Part shown: positions 1 to 6,867 of the stretch, piece by piece
Layout: each line of letters starts with the position of its first letter
Position numbering within the stretch: position 1 is the first letter of the stretch
The notes under the pieces: model-generated
What the model saw: the letters and a program-made list of their open reading frames with translations, nothing else
Told to the model about the DNA's origin: nothing
Databases searched by the model: none
Program-made: the position numbers and the translations under genes
Source of the DNA: an uncultured Alphaproteobacteria bacterium
GTDB taxonomy: Bacteria > Pseudomonadota > Alphaproteobacteria > CAAHEQ01 > UBA3637
Length of the DNA stretch: 40,024 bases
Assembly (NCBI GenBank): GCA_949282845.1
Contig: CASDQF010000047.1
Coordinates: 1 to 40,024 of the forward strand
Direction: 5' to 3'

Positions 1-1
1 A

Positions 2-820
2 GGGAATAGTATAATAGGCAGTGGTGGAGGGACTGTTGTGACGGATGGAGCTGTGTATTGTTGTTTAAATTCGTCGATGGCGGGCTGTGGAGCATGTAAT
101 CCGGTCTATTATGTACCTGGGGAGATGACGGGGAATTGTGAGGGGTGTCCGGCAGGTTTATATGAAGATAATAATGGGTTATGGATAGATTGTGTTGAAT
201 GTACGGAAGATGCTCATTGTGATCCGAATAATTGTATAACGTGTCAGCGGAATAAGTGTTTATCGAAGTGTGAAGCAGGCGAGACCTGTAATGGGAAAGG
301 GGAGTGTTGTTCTGATGGAGTTGGGAATGATGGAGAATGTTGTCCAGCTTTGACAGATCCGGATTGTGAGACAGAAACCAATGAAAACGGTTGTACTGTG
401 TGTAAGACTTCTTGTCCAGATGAAACGCCTGTCTCTTGTAGCTTAGGGGAAGAAACTTGGTGTTGCGCTGAAGGGAATACTTGTGGTACTACGCAAGGAC
501 AGTGCTGCTTAGATGGACATTGTTGTAATCCAGGGGAACAACCAGGGCTCACTGCGGTCTTCATAGATCGTGGAACAACTAGTTATTATTACGGGTGTTG
601 TCCTGTAGGCACAAAATCAGCTTTAAGATCATCTATAGGATCAACTTGTTATCAAGAAGAAGCTTGTGTGTATGAAAGAGTTTATGCTTGTTGTGCTGGT
701 GTTGTTTCGTTGGGCTGTGATTGTCTAGTAGAAGGAAAAGAATGTTCATGGCAAGTGTGTGAGTTGTACACAGATGCGCATAACAATGATTGTTCTACAG
801 GCTGGATAGAACCATCTTAA
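2..820 (+). CDS. Cysteine-rich protein, 5'-truncated by window edge
   Basis: I do not recognise a named family. The reading frame is open from base 2, so the protein most likely begins outside the window. A GTG at 38 has a GGAGG seven bases upstream and could be a start, but the product would then begin MTDGAVYCC with no signal peptide. The visible 260 residues contain about 40 cysteines, many as CC pairs (VYCC, GECC, TWCC, GQCC, GHCC, YGCC), with Gly, Asp, Asn and Glu between them. Such spacing suggests a disulfide-rich extracellular protein, inferred only. Early codons (gcg, ggg, ccg, tcg) differ from the ribosomal genes that follow. It could be the distal part of a large adhesin or of a pilin-like protein with a cysteine-rich tail, given the type IV pilus operon at the other end of the window. 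No clear terminator follows it. Confidence 0.6.
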   Translation, partial: GNSIIGSGGGTVVTDGAVYCCLNSSMAGCGACNPVYYVPGEMTGNCEGCPAGLYEDNNGLWIDCVECTEDAHCDPNNCITCQRNKCLSKCEAGETCNGKGECCSDGVGNDGECCPALTDPDCETETNENGCTVCKTSCPDETPVSCSLGEETWCCAEGNTCGTTQGQCCLDGHCCNPGEQPGLTAVFIDRGTTSYYYGCCPVGTKSALRSSIGSTCYQEEACVYERVYACCAGVVSLGCDCLVEGKECSWQVCELYTDAHNNDCSTGWIEPS

Positions 821-871
821 GCTCTTATCGTAAAAAAGGCTGGTAGTTTTAAATAACTAAAAACAAAGTAC

Positions 872-902
872 TTGCAATTAGGAACGGAATCGTGTATATA
901 AT
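872..902 (+). promoter_or_regulatory. Promoter for rpsB-tsf
   Basis: A -35 box TTGCAA (872-877) is followed 17 bases later by TATATA (895-900), or 19 bases later by TATAAT (897-902). It lies about 125 bases upstream of rpsB, leaving room for the structured leader described separately. Confidence 0.6.
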
Positions 903-1025
903 GCCTTGCATAACGCACGCAGAAGTCCGCAAGGGCGGGTGTTCCGTCTAAAGCGCTCCGGTGTTTGAAAGGGTTTTCAAATTACTCTTCTGCGGAGGAA
1001 TAACTGGAAAAGAAAGGATTTTAAA
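903..1025 (+). promoter_or_regulatory. Structured rpsB leader, candidate S2 autoregulatory RNA
   Basis: The untranslated leader can fold into a closed domain. CGCAGAAG (918-925) pairs perfectly with CTTCTGCG (987-994). The enclosed segment holds two hairpins: CCGC/GCGG (927-930 with 935-938) and TTTGAAA/TTTCAAA (964-970 with 975-981). A purine-rich GCGGAGGA follows the closing stem, and the likely ribosome binding site AAAGGA is at 1013-1018. Many bacteria regulate rpsB by binding of S2 to its own leader; whether this is such an element is inferred from position and fold. Confidence 0.5.
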
Positions 1026-1811
1026 ATGTCTATTCCCACATTTACTATGCGTCAGCTGATGGAAGCAGGCGTTCATTATGGTCACCATACACGTCGTTGG
1101 AACCCTAAAATGGGTCCTTATATCTTTGGTTCGAGAGATGGTGTTCATATTTTAGATTTATCTCAAACAGTACCAGCTTTGAATCGTGCTTTGGAAGCGA
1201 TTCGCGAGGTTGCTGCTAAAGGTGGAAAGGTTTTATTCGTCGGAACTAAAAACCAAGCTGCGGATATCGTAAAAGAAGCTGCTTCTCGTTGCGGCGCTTA
1301 TTATGTCAATCATCGTTGGTTGGGTGGTATGTTAACAAACTGGAAAACTGTTTCCGGTTCTATTAAACGTTTAAAAGAAATTGAAGCAAAAGAAGAAAAA
1401 GGTGAACTTGAAGGTTTAACAAAAAAAGAACGTTTAAATCTGACTCGTGAACGTGAAAAACTTTTTGCTTCTTTAGGCGGTATTCAAGATATGAATGGTC
1501 GTCCGGACATTATGTTTGTGATTGACACATTAAAAGAACAATTGGCAATCAAAGAAGCCAATCGTTTGGGTATCCCTGTTGTCGCTATTTGTGATAGCAA
1601 TTCTAATCCGGATGATATTGATTATGTCGTTCCTGGAAATGATGATGCGATTCGCGCTATTCAATTCTATTGTGACTTGGTTTCGGGCGCAATTTTAGAC
1701 GGTATGCAGGAAGAATTGGCCGCTGCCGGTGTTGATTTGGGTGCCTCTGAAGAAGCACCTGCCGAGGCAGTTGTTGCAGTCGAAGAAACTGAGGAAAAAG
1801 CTGCTGAATAA
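1026..1811 (+). CDS. rpsB: 30S ribosomal protein S2
   Basis: This is ribosomal protein S2, a component of the small subunit needed for S1 binding and initiation. The 261-residue product opens with the typical [20 protein letters not shown] segment and has the signature stretches [24 protein letters not shown] and [19 protein letters not shown]. The C-terminus is an acidic Ala/Glu tail, common in alphaproteobacterial S2. The ATG at 1026 is preceded by AAAGGA. It heads the rpsB-tsf pair. A hairpin with a T-run after the stop probably lowers readthrough into tsf, so S2 would be made in excess over EF-Ts mRNA. Confidence 0.97.
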   Translation: MSIPTFTMRQLMEAGVHYGHHTRRWNPKMGPYIFGSRDGVHILDLSQTVPALNRALEAIREVAAKGGKVLFVGTKNQAADIVKEAASRCGAYYVNHRWLGGMLTNWKTVSGSIKRLKEIEAKEEKGELEGLTKKERLNLTREREKLFASLGGIQDMNGRPDIMFVIDTLKEQLAIKEANRLGIPVVAICDSNSNPDDIDYVVPGNDDAIRAIQFYCDLVSGAILDGMQEELAAAGVDLGASEEAPAEAVVAVEETEEKAAE

Positions 1812-1833
1812 GGCAACTTTTTCCATAAATGCG

Positions 1834-1865
1834 AGGGCGGCGGCAGACAGTCGCTGCCCTTTTTT
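1834..1865 (+). terminator. Rho-independent attenuator between rpsB and tsf
   Basis: A ten-base-pair stem (1834-1843 with 1851-1860, two G-T pairs) with a seven-base loop is followed by a run of six T. It sits 22 bases after the rpsB stop and 29 before the tsf start. As tsf has no obvious promoter of its own here, partial termination is likely. Confidence 0.8.
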
Positions 1866-1894
1866 AATTAAAATTTTAACAAAAGGATGAAAAA

Positions 1895-2782
1895 ATGGCA
1901 GAAATTACAGCAGCACTCGTAAAAGAGCTTCGTGAAAAAACAGGCGCTGGTATGATGGAATGTAAAAAAGCGCTCAGTGAGACAAATGGAGATTTAGAAC
2001 AAGCTATTGACTGGTTGCGTAAAAAAGGCTTGTCTGTGGCCGCTAAAAAAGCGGGTCGTGTTGCCGCTCAAGGTTTGGTCGGCGTAAAAGCAGATGGTAA
2101 AAAAGGCGCTATTGTTGAATTAAACTCTGAAACAGATTTCGTTGCTAAAAATACAGAATTCCAGGAATTTTTGTCTCATGTAGTTGATACGGTTTTGGCT
2201 GATGGTGATTTAGAAGCCGAAAAAGCAGCTTTGACAAATTTGATTGCAAAAATCGGAGAAAATATGTCTTTGCGTCGGACACAAGCTTTATCCGTCGACA
2301 ATGGTATAGTTGCTTCTTACATGCATAGTCAACAAGCTCCGGGTCTTGGAAAAATTGGTGTTTTGGTTGCTTTAGAGTCTACGGCTCCGGCAGATAAATT
2401 AGCTGAGGTTGCAAAACAAATCGCAATGCATATTGCTGCTTCTGCTCCAAAATTTTTAGATGTTGCCTCGGTTGATCCTGCGGCTGTTGCTCATGAGAAA
2501 GCTATTTATTCAGAGCAAGCGAAGGCCTCTGGTAAGCCTGAAGCTATTATTGAAAAAATGGTTGAAGGTCGTATTCGTAAGTATTATGAAGAAGTTGTCT
2601 TGATGGAACAAGCTTATATTATGGATCCAGATAAAAAAGTGAAAGATATTTTAGCTGAAGCATCAAAAAATTTAGGAACACCTGTTGAATTAAAAGGATA
2701 TGTCCGTTATGCTTTAGGTGAAGGCATTGAGAAAAAGAACGAAGACTTTGCTGCAGAGGTGAATGCCCAGCTGAATAAATAG
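1895..2782 (+). CDS. tsf: Elongation factor Ts
   Basis: EF-Ts is the guanine nucleotide exchange factor that releases GDP from EF-Tu in the cytoplasm. The 295-residue length fits the family. The N-terminal UBA-like domain (about residues 1-55) contains [19 protein letters not shown]. The core domain holds the [10 protein letters not shown] motif used for contact with the EF-Tu nucleotide site, and the C-terminal part ends in a helical segment with the [13 protein letters not shown] pattern. The start ATG follows AAAAGGATG at 1881-1889. It is cotranscribed with rpsB through an attenuator and is followed after 25 bases by pyrH. Confidence 0.97.
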   Translation: MAEITAALVKELREKTGAGMMECKKALSETNGDLEQAIDWLRKKGLSVAAKKAGRVAAQGLVGVKADGKKGAIVELNSETDFVAKNTEFQEFLSHVVDTVLADGDLEAEKAALTNLIAKIGENMSLRRTQALSVDNGIVASYMHSQQAPGLGKIGVLVALESTAPADKLAEVAKQIAMHIAASAPKFLDVASVDPAAVAHEKAIYSEQAKASGKPEAIIEKMVEGRIRKYYEEVVLMEQAYIMDPDKKVKDILAEASKNLGTPVELKGYVRYALGEGIEKKNEDFAAEVNAQLNK

Positions 2783-2801
2783 TCTTCTGAAGAGAAGGAC
2801 T
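2781..2801 (+). promoter_or_regulatory. Hairpin covering the pyrH ribosome binding site
   Basis: AGTCTTCT (2781-2788) pairs with AGAAGGACT (2793-2801) around a GAAG loop, with one bulged G at 2797. The right arm contains the only good Shine-Dalgarno sequence (AAGGA, 2795-2799) for the pyrH ATG at 2808, so folding would block initiation. The left arm begins just after the tsf stop, so ribosomes finishing tsf would be expected to melt it. Confidence 0.45.
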
Positions 2802-2807
2802 GAAATA

Positions 2808-3527
2808 ATGACAGACGACCCCCAATATCGACGCATTTTGTTGAAAGTATCTGGCGAGGGGCTTATGACAGGCGCAGAAGCGTTGGATCGAGAAAAGCTC
2901 TACCGTCTTGCTAATGAAATAAAGAATGTTCGACAAATGGGGGTCGAGCTGTGTTTGGTCGTGGGCGGAGGTAATTTCTTTCGAGGGGCTCAAGGAGCTT
3001 TAAAAGGCTTCGATCGTGTGACCGGCGACTATATCGGTATGCTGGCAACGGTGATGAATGCGCTGGCATTAGCGGAGATTTTAGAAGAAAATGGTGTTTC
3101 ATCTCGGATTTTTACTGCATTAGCTATTGAAGGTGTCGGTGAAGTTTTTAATCGTAAGAGAGCTTTAACTGCTTTGAAAAAAGGAGCAGTTGTTATTTTT
3201 GCGGCAGGAACTGGTAGTCCCTTTTTTACAACAGACACATGTGCCGCCCTAAGAGCAAGTGAAATGAAGTGTGATGCTTTCTTTAAATCAACTCAAGTAG
3301 ATGGTATTTATGATAAAGACCCTCGGAAATTTTCTGATGCAAAGCGGTATGAACATTTAACTTATGCTGAAGCTTTAGCTAAGAAGTTGGCGGTGATGGA
3401 TTTGACGGCAATGAGCTTGGCAGAAACAAATCATTTACCTGTCGTTGTATTTAAACAAGAAGAAGGTATTTTAACAGAAGTCATTCGTGGTCATGGCACA
3501 TTTACGGTGATGGATGACATTCAGTAG
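2808..3527 (+). CDS. pyrH: Uridylate kinase (UMP kinase)
   Basis: PyrH phosphorylates UMP to UDP with ATP, supplying all pyrimidine nucleotides. The 239-residue product belongs to the amino acid kinase family. It shows the N-terminal RILLKVSGEGLMTG strand and loop, the glycine-rich VVGGGNFFRG segment, GDYIGMLATVMNALAL and GTGSPFFTTDTCAALRA, followed by the KSTQVDGIYDKDP motif. Length and motifs match bacterial hexameric UMP kinases. The stop at 3525-3527 is 37 bases upstream of the frr start. The ribosome binding site lies within a hairpin, suggesting coupling to tsf translation. Confidence 0.97.
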   Translation: MTDDPQYRRILLKVSGEGLMTGAEALDREKLYRLANEIKNVRQMGVELCLVVGGGNFFRGAQGALKGFDRVTGDYIGMLATVMNALALAEILEENGVSSRIFTALAIEGVGEVFNRKRALTALKKGAVVIFAAGTGSPFFTTDTCAALRASEMKCDAFFKSTQVDGIYDKDPRKFSDAKRYEHLTYAEALAKKLAVMDLTAMSLAETNHLPVVVFKQEEGILTEVIRGHGTFTVMDDIQ

Positions 3528-3564
3528 GATTGATGGGAAAAAACTAAAAAAAAGAGAGGAACTG

Positions 3565-4125
3565 ATGAGTTATAATGAATTAAAACAAGATATGCAGGTG
3601 CGTGTTCAAAAGTCAATTGAGTCTTTAAAAAAGGATTTTTCAGGCTTAAGAACCGGTCGTGCTTCGACGGGTTTGTTGGATAGTATTATGGTAGACGCTT
3701 ATGGTTCAATGGTTCCTATCAATCAAGTTGGTAATGTCAGTGTGCCTGAGGCACGGATGTTGTCTGTTAATGTATGGGATAAAAATTTACTGAAACATGT
3801 TGAAAAGGCAATTCGAGAGTCTTCTCTTGGTTTAAACCCAATGAATGATGGTGTTCAAATTCGTATTCCTCTTCCTCCTTTATCGGAAGAACGTCGTGTC
3901 GAGCTGACTAAAATTGCCGGGAAGTATACAGAAGAAGCACGTATTGCTGTTCGTAATATTCGTCGAGATATTTTAGACAAGATTAAAAAGATGAAAAATG
4001 ATGGTGAAATTTCTGAAGATGATCAAAAGCGCTATGAAGAAGATGTTCAAAAAATGACGGATAAAGCTATTGAAGAAATGGATGAGTTATTAAAAGTTAA
4101 AGAAGGCGAGATTAAACAGGTCTAA
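3565..4125 (+). CDS. frr: Ribosome recycling factor
   Basis: RRF splits post-termination ribosomes together with EF-G. The 186-residue product matches the roughly 185-residue norm. It has the FSGLRTGRAS segment, the hinge after YGSMVPINQVGNVSVPEAR, and the long helical end with DEISEDD-like sequence GEISEDDQKRYEEDVQKMTD. An upstream in-frame ATG at 3514 lies inside pyrH and would add a non-conserved lysine-rich stretch. The ATG at 3565 has GAGAGGA at 3554-3560 and gives the conserved length, so it is preferred. The stop codon is followed one base later by uppS. Confidence 0.96.
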   Translation: MSYNELKQDMQVRVQKSIESLKKDFSGLRTGRASTGLLDSIMVDAYGSMVPINQVGNVSVPEARMLSVNVWDKNLLKHVEKAIRESSLGLNPMNDGVQIRIPLPPLSEERRVELTKIAGKYTEEARIAVRNIRRDILDKIKKMKNDGEISEDDQKRYEEDVQKMTDKAIEEMDELLKVKEGEIKQV

Positions 4126-4126
4126 G

Positions 4127-4831
4127 ATGACAAAGAAGCTCAATCATCTTGGGATTATTATGGATGGCAACGGGCGGTGGGCAACCGCTCGTGGTTTAGC
4201 TAGGACAGAGGGGCATAAGGCAGGCGCAAAAACGGTTTCTCGTATTTTGGAGGCATGTCAGAAGCGAGATATTCACTATGTGACATTGTATGCTTTTTCG
4301 ACAGAGAATTGGAAGCGCCCGGCAGGTGAAGTAAAAGTTTTGATGGATTTATTTAATGACTATTTAGATAAAGACGTTGCGGAACTTCAGAAAAAAGACA
4401 TCCGCATTCATTTTATTGGAGATAGGTCTCGTTTTTCACCGGAAATACAAAAGAAAATGAAGCGCATAGAAGAGAAGACGCGCGGAGACGAGACATATCA
4501 TTTAATTTTAGCATTGAGCTATAGCGGACGTGATGAGCTTGTTCGCGCGATGAAACAATTTGGAAAAGATATTTCTTTTGGAAAGAAACAGCCAGAAGAA
4601 TTGACGGAAGAAAGCTTCTCTTCTTATTTGGATACAGCAGGTTTACCGGATCCTGATTTAATTATTCGCACCAGTGGAGAACAGCGGATAAGTAACTTTT
4701 TATTATGGCAAATGGCTTATTCAGAGTTTTATTTTACCTCTGTTTTATGGCCTGATTTTTCAGAAAGTGATTTAGATGAGGCAATAGACTCATTTGAAAA
4801 ACGAGAACGTCGTTATGGCCAACTTCTTTAA
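4127..4831 (+). CDS. uppS: Undecaprenyl diphosphate synthase
   Basis: This cis-prenyltransferase condenses isopentenyl diphosphate with farnesyl diphosphate to give C55-PP, the lipid carrier precursor for peptidoglycan and O-antigen. At 234 residues it is of normal length. It has the catalytic-aspartate motif IIMDGNGRWA near the start, LYAFSTENWKRP, and the late signature IRTSGEQRISNFLLWQMAYSE. It begins one base after the frr stop, which suggests translational coupling. A 142-base gap with a new promoter separates it from cdsA. Confidence 0.97.
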   Translation: MTKKLNHLGIIMDGNGRWATARGLARTEGHKAGAKTVSRILEACQKRDIHYVTLYAFSTENWKRPAGEVKVLMDLFNDYLDKDVAELQKKDIRIHFIGDRSRFSPEIQKKMKRIEEKTRGDETYHLILALSYSGRDELVRAMKQFGKDISFGKKQPEELTEESFSSYLDTAGLPDPDLIIRTSGEQRISNFLLWQMAYSEFYFTSVLWPDFSESDLDEAIDSFEKRERRYGQLL

Positions 4832-4911
4832 GACAAAAGCTCTCTTTTAAAGCCGCTATAAACAGAATATGATTTTTGAACAGTAGAGTTGTGTGTTTCG
4901 TAAGAAACGCT

Positions 4912-4940
4912 TTGACAAAGGGTGGAGAGTTCTTTATACT
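4912..4940 (+). promoter_or_regulatory. Near-consensus promoter for cdsA onward
   Basis: TTGACA (4912-4917), a 17-base spacer and TATACT (4935-4940) form a nearly perfect vegetative sigma-factor promoter, 33 bases before the cdsA start. No other promoter this good was seen until the divK region, so it may serve much of the run to smpB. Confidence 0.8.
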
Positions 4941-4973
4941 TTTAGCGAAGTTTAACAATAAAAAGAGAAAATC

Positions 4974-5756
4974 ATGAAAAGTAATTTAGCTTTACGCATT
5001 TTTTCAGCATTGATATTAGCTCCGATAGTTTTAGGCGCTGTTTTTTTCGGTGATCCTGCTTATAATTTGCTTATTGCTGTCATCGGTAGTGCAATGGCTT
5101 GGGAATGGGAACATATGATTACAGGGAAAACATCTGCTGTTGCTGTTATTTTAGCTTCCACGGCTACAATGATTTCTTTTGTTGGGGCGACTGTTCCGGC
5201 CTTATCATTGGGCATTATTGCGGTTGCAGCACTGTTAGTTTATGTAAAATCAGGTAAAAAGCTTTTACTTTCTTTTGGTGTTTTTTATATTTGCATCCCT
5301 GTTATGAGCTTAATTTATATCGGCTATACGAATATGGAATATTCATTTGAAATGGTTTTATGGTTGATGTTCGTCGTTTGGGCGACAGATATCGGAGGAT
5401 ATGTTTTTGGTAAAAGCTTGGGAGGTCCTAAGTTGTTGCCTAAAATCAGTCCCAAAAAAACATGGTCAGGTCTATTAGGTGGTATGTTATTTGCCAGTAT
5501 TGTTTCTTATTTCTTTGTTCTGGTGATGAATCAACATTTCGAAGGGCATTTATCTATGCCATTTTTTGTGATTTCTAGTGCTGTTTTGGCAGTTATTTCT
5601 CAAATGGGCGATTTATTTGAATCTCGGATTAAACGGTATTTAAACATTAAGGATTCGAGTAATTTAATTCCAGGGCATGGGGGCATTTTTGATCGCGTTG
5701 ACGGTCTTTTATTCGCAGCACCGGTTGTTGCTTTATTTTTACTTTTTAGCAATTGA
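4974..5756 (+). CDS. cdsA: Phosphatidate cytidylyltransferase
   Basis: CdsA makes CDP-diacylglycerol from phosphatidate and CTP in the inner membrane, the branch point for all phospholipids. The 260-residue protein is almost wholly hydrophobic with several predicted membrane segments. It carries the family signature near the C-terminus: SRIKRYLNIKDSSNLIPGHG followed by GIFDRVD, with the Lys-Asp and His-Gly-Gly residues intact. ATDIGGYVFGKSLGG and KISPKKTWSG are also conserved. It ends seven bases before rseP; the usual alphaproteobacterial neighbour dxr is not in between. Confidence 0.95.
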   Translation: MKSNLALRIFSALILAPIVLGAVFFGDPAYNLLIAVIGSAMAWEWEHMITGKTSAVAVILASTATMISFVGATVPALSLGIIAVAALLVYVKSGKKLLLSFGVFYICIPVMSLIYIGYTNMEYSFEMVLWLMFVVWATDIGGYVFGKSLGGPKLLPKISPKKTWSGLLGGMLFASIVSYFFVLVMNQHFEGHLSMPFFVISSAVLAVISQMGDLFESRIKRYLNIKDSSNLIPGHGGIFDRVDGLLFAAPVVALFLLFSN

Positions 5757-5763
5757 GGTTTGA

Positions 5764-6867
5764 ATGACAGTTTTTATTTATTTGCTTGCTTTTGTTTTTG
5801 TTTTATCAATCGTCGTTATTGTTCATGAGGGCGGACATTTTTTTGTGGCTCGGATGTGTGGCGTGAAAGTGACGGTTTTTTCCGTCGGTTTTGGTAAAAA
5901 ACTGTGGAGCCGACGAGATAAAAAAGGAACCGAGTGGCGTTTATGCGCTGTTCCTTTGGGCGGTTATGTTCAAATGCTGGGTGATGAAGATGCTGCCAGT
6001 ATGAAGAAATCAGATAGCGGTCTTTCGGAAGAAGAAAAAAAGTATACTTTTATGGCACAGCCTTTATATAAAAGAGCTTTGATTATTTTTGCGGGACCGT
6101 TTATGAATTATTTGTTTGCTATTGTGGGATTGGCTTTGCTTTATATGACAATCGGTCAAATGCGATTGACGGCAGAGGTGGGGGAGGTTATTCCAAACTC
6201 AATGGCAGAAGAAGCAGGAATTTTACCGGGAGATGTGATTGTCGAAATCAATAATCAAAAAATAGAAGATTTTACGGATTTAAAGCGTATGATTGTTATT
6301 TCTAATTACGGAGAAGTGCTGACAGTTGTTGTTAATCGTAAAGGAGAGAGAGTTGAATTTCAGATTCTTCCAAAACCGATAGAGGGGGAAGAAGATGGTG
6401 TTCCTTTGTTGGGCGTTCGTACGCAGCCATATGCTGAAATGACTTATGAACGATATAATCCCATTATGGCTATCGGTAAAGCGGTAGAGACTGTTTATAT
6501 CATTACTGTTGATACAACGGTTTATTTATGGCAGGTGATTACAGGTAAACGATCAGCTGATGATATGCGCGGACCTGTCGGTATCGCAGAAGCTTCGGGT
6601 GATGCTGCTAAAGGTGGTGCTTTATCGATGCTTTTATTCTTAATTCAAGTTTCTGTCGGAATTGGCTTTGTTAATTTATTGCCGATTCCATTATTGGATG
6701 GAGGGCATTTGGCTATGTATGCTTATGAGGCAGTCATTCGTCGTCCTATGAGTGAAGCTCTTCAAAATGCTTTATTAAAAGTGGGAGTTGTTCTACTGTT
6801 AGCTTTGTTTGCTTTTACGCTATTTAAAGATATTCCTCGCGTGGCGCAAAGGATGCTTGGGCTATGA
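5764..6867 (+). CDS. rseP: Site-2 zinc metalloprotease RseP
   Basis: RseP cleaves membrane-embedded anti-sigma factors and leftover signal peptides inside the inner membrane. The 367-residue protein shows the zinc motif HEGGH (residues 21-25) in the first membrane segment, a PDZ domain with GEVIPNSMAEEAGILPGD, and the second active-site motif NLLPIPLLDGGHL in a late membrane segment. Only one PDZ domain is evident, so it resembles the shorter alphaproteobacterial forms more than the two-PDZ E. coli enzyme. It overlaps the bamA start by four bases. Its place next to bamA suits envelope stress control. Confidence 0.95.
   Translation: MTVFIYLLAFVFVLSIVVIVHEGGHFFVARMCGVKVTVFSVGFGKKLWSRRDKKGTEWRLCAVPLGGYVQMLGDEDAASMKKSDSGLSEEEKKYTFMAQPLYKRALIIFAGPFMNYLFAIVGLALLYMTIGQMRLTAEVGEVIPNSMAEEAGILPGDVIVEINNQKIEDFTDLKRMIVISNYGEVLTVVVNRKGERVEFQILPKPIEGEEDGVPLLGVRTQPYAEMTYERYNPIMAIGKAVETVYIITVDTTVYLWQVITGKRSADDMRGPVGIAEASGDAAKGGALSMLLFLIQVSVGIGFVNLLPIPLLDGGHLAMYAYEAVIRRPMSEALQNALLKVGVVLLLALFAFTLFKDIPRVAQRMLGL

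Noticed and set aside
244-564. Minus-strand open frame inside the cysteine-rich gene
   Set aside because: It arises from the biased tgt/gga codons of the plus-strand gene; the product has no recognisable feature.
38-820. GTG at 38 as a true gene start
   Set aside because: It has a good GGAGG upstream, but the frame is open to the window edge and the product would lack any export signal, so truncation is more likely.
3514-3564. Longer N-terminus for frr from an ATG inside pyrH
   Set aside because: The extra residues are not part of the RRF family, and the ATG at 3565 has the ribosome binding site and the right length.
4893-4910. Hairpin GTGTTTC/GAAACGC as terminator after uppS
   Set aside because: The stem is short, has a wobble pair and is followed by only three T before the cdsA promoter.
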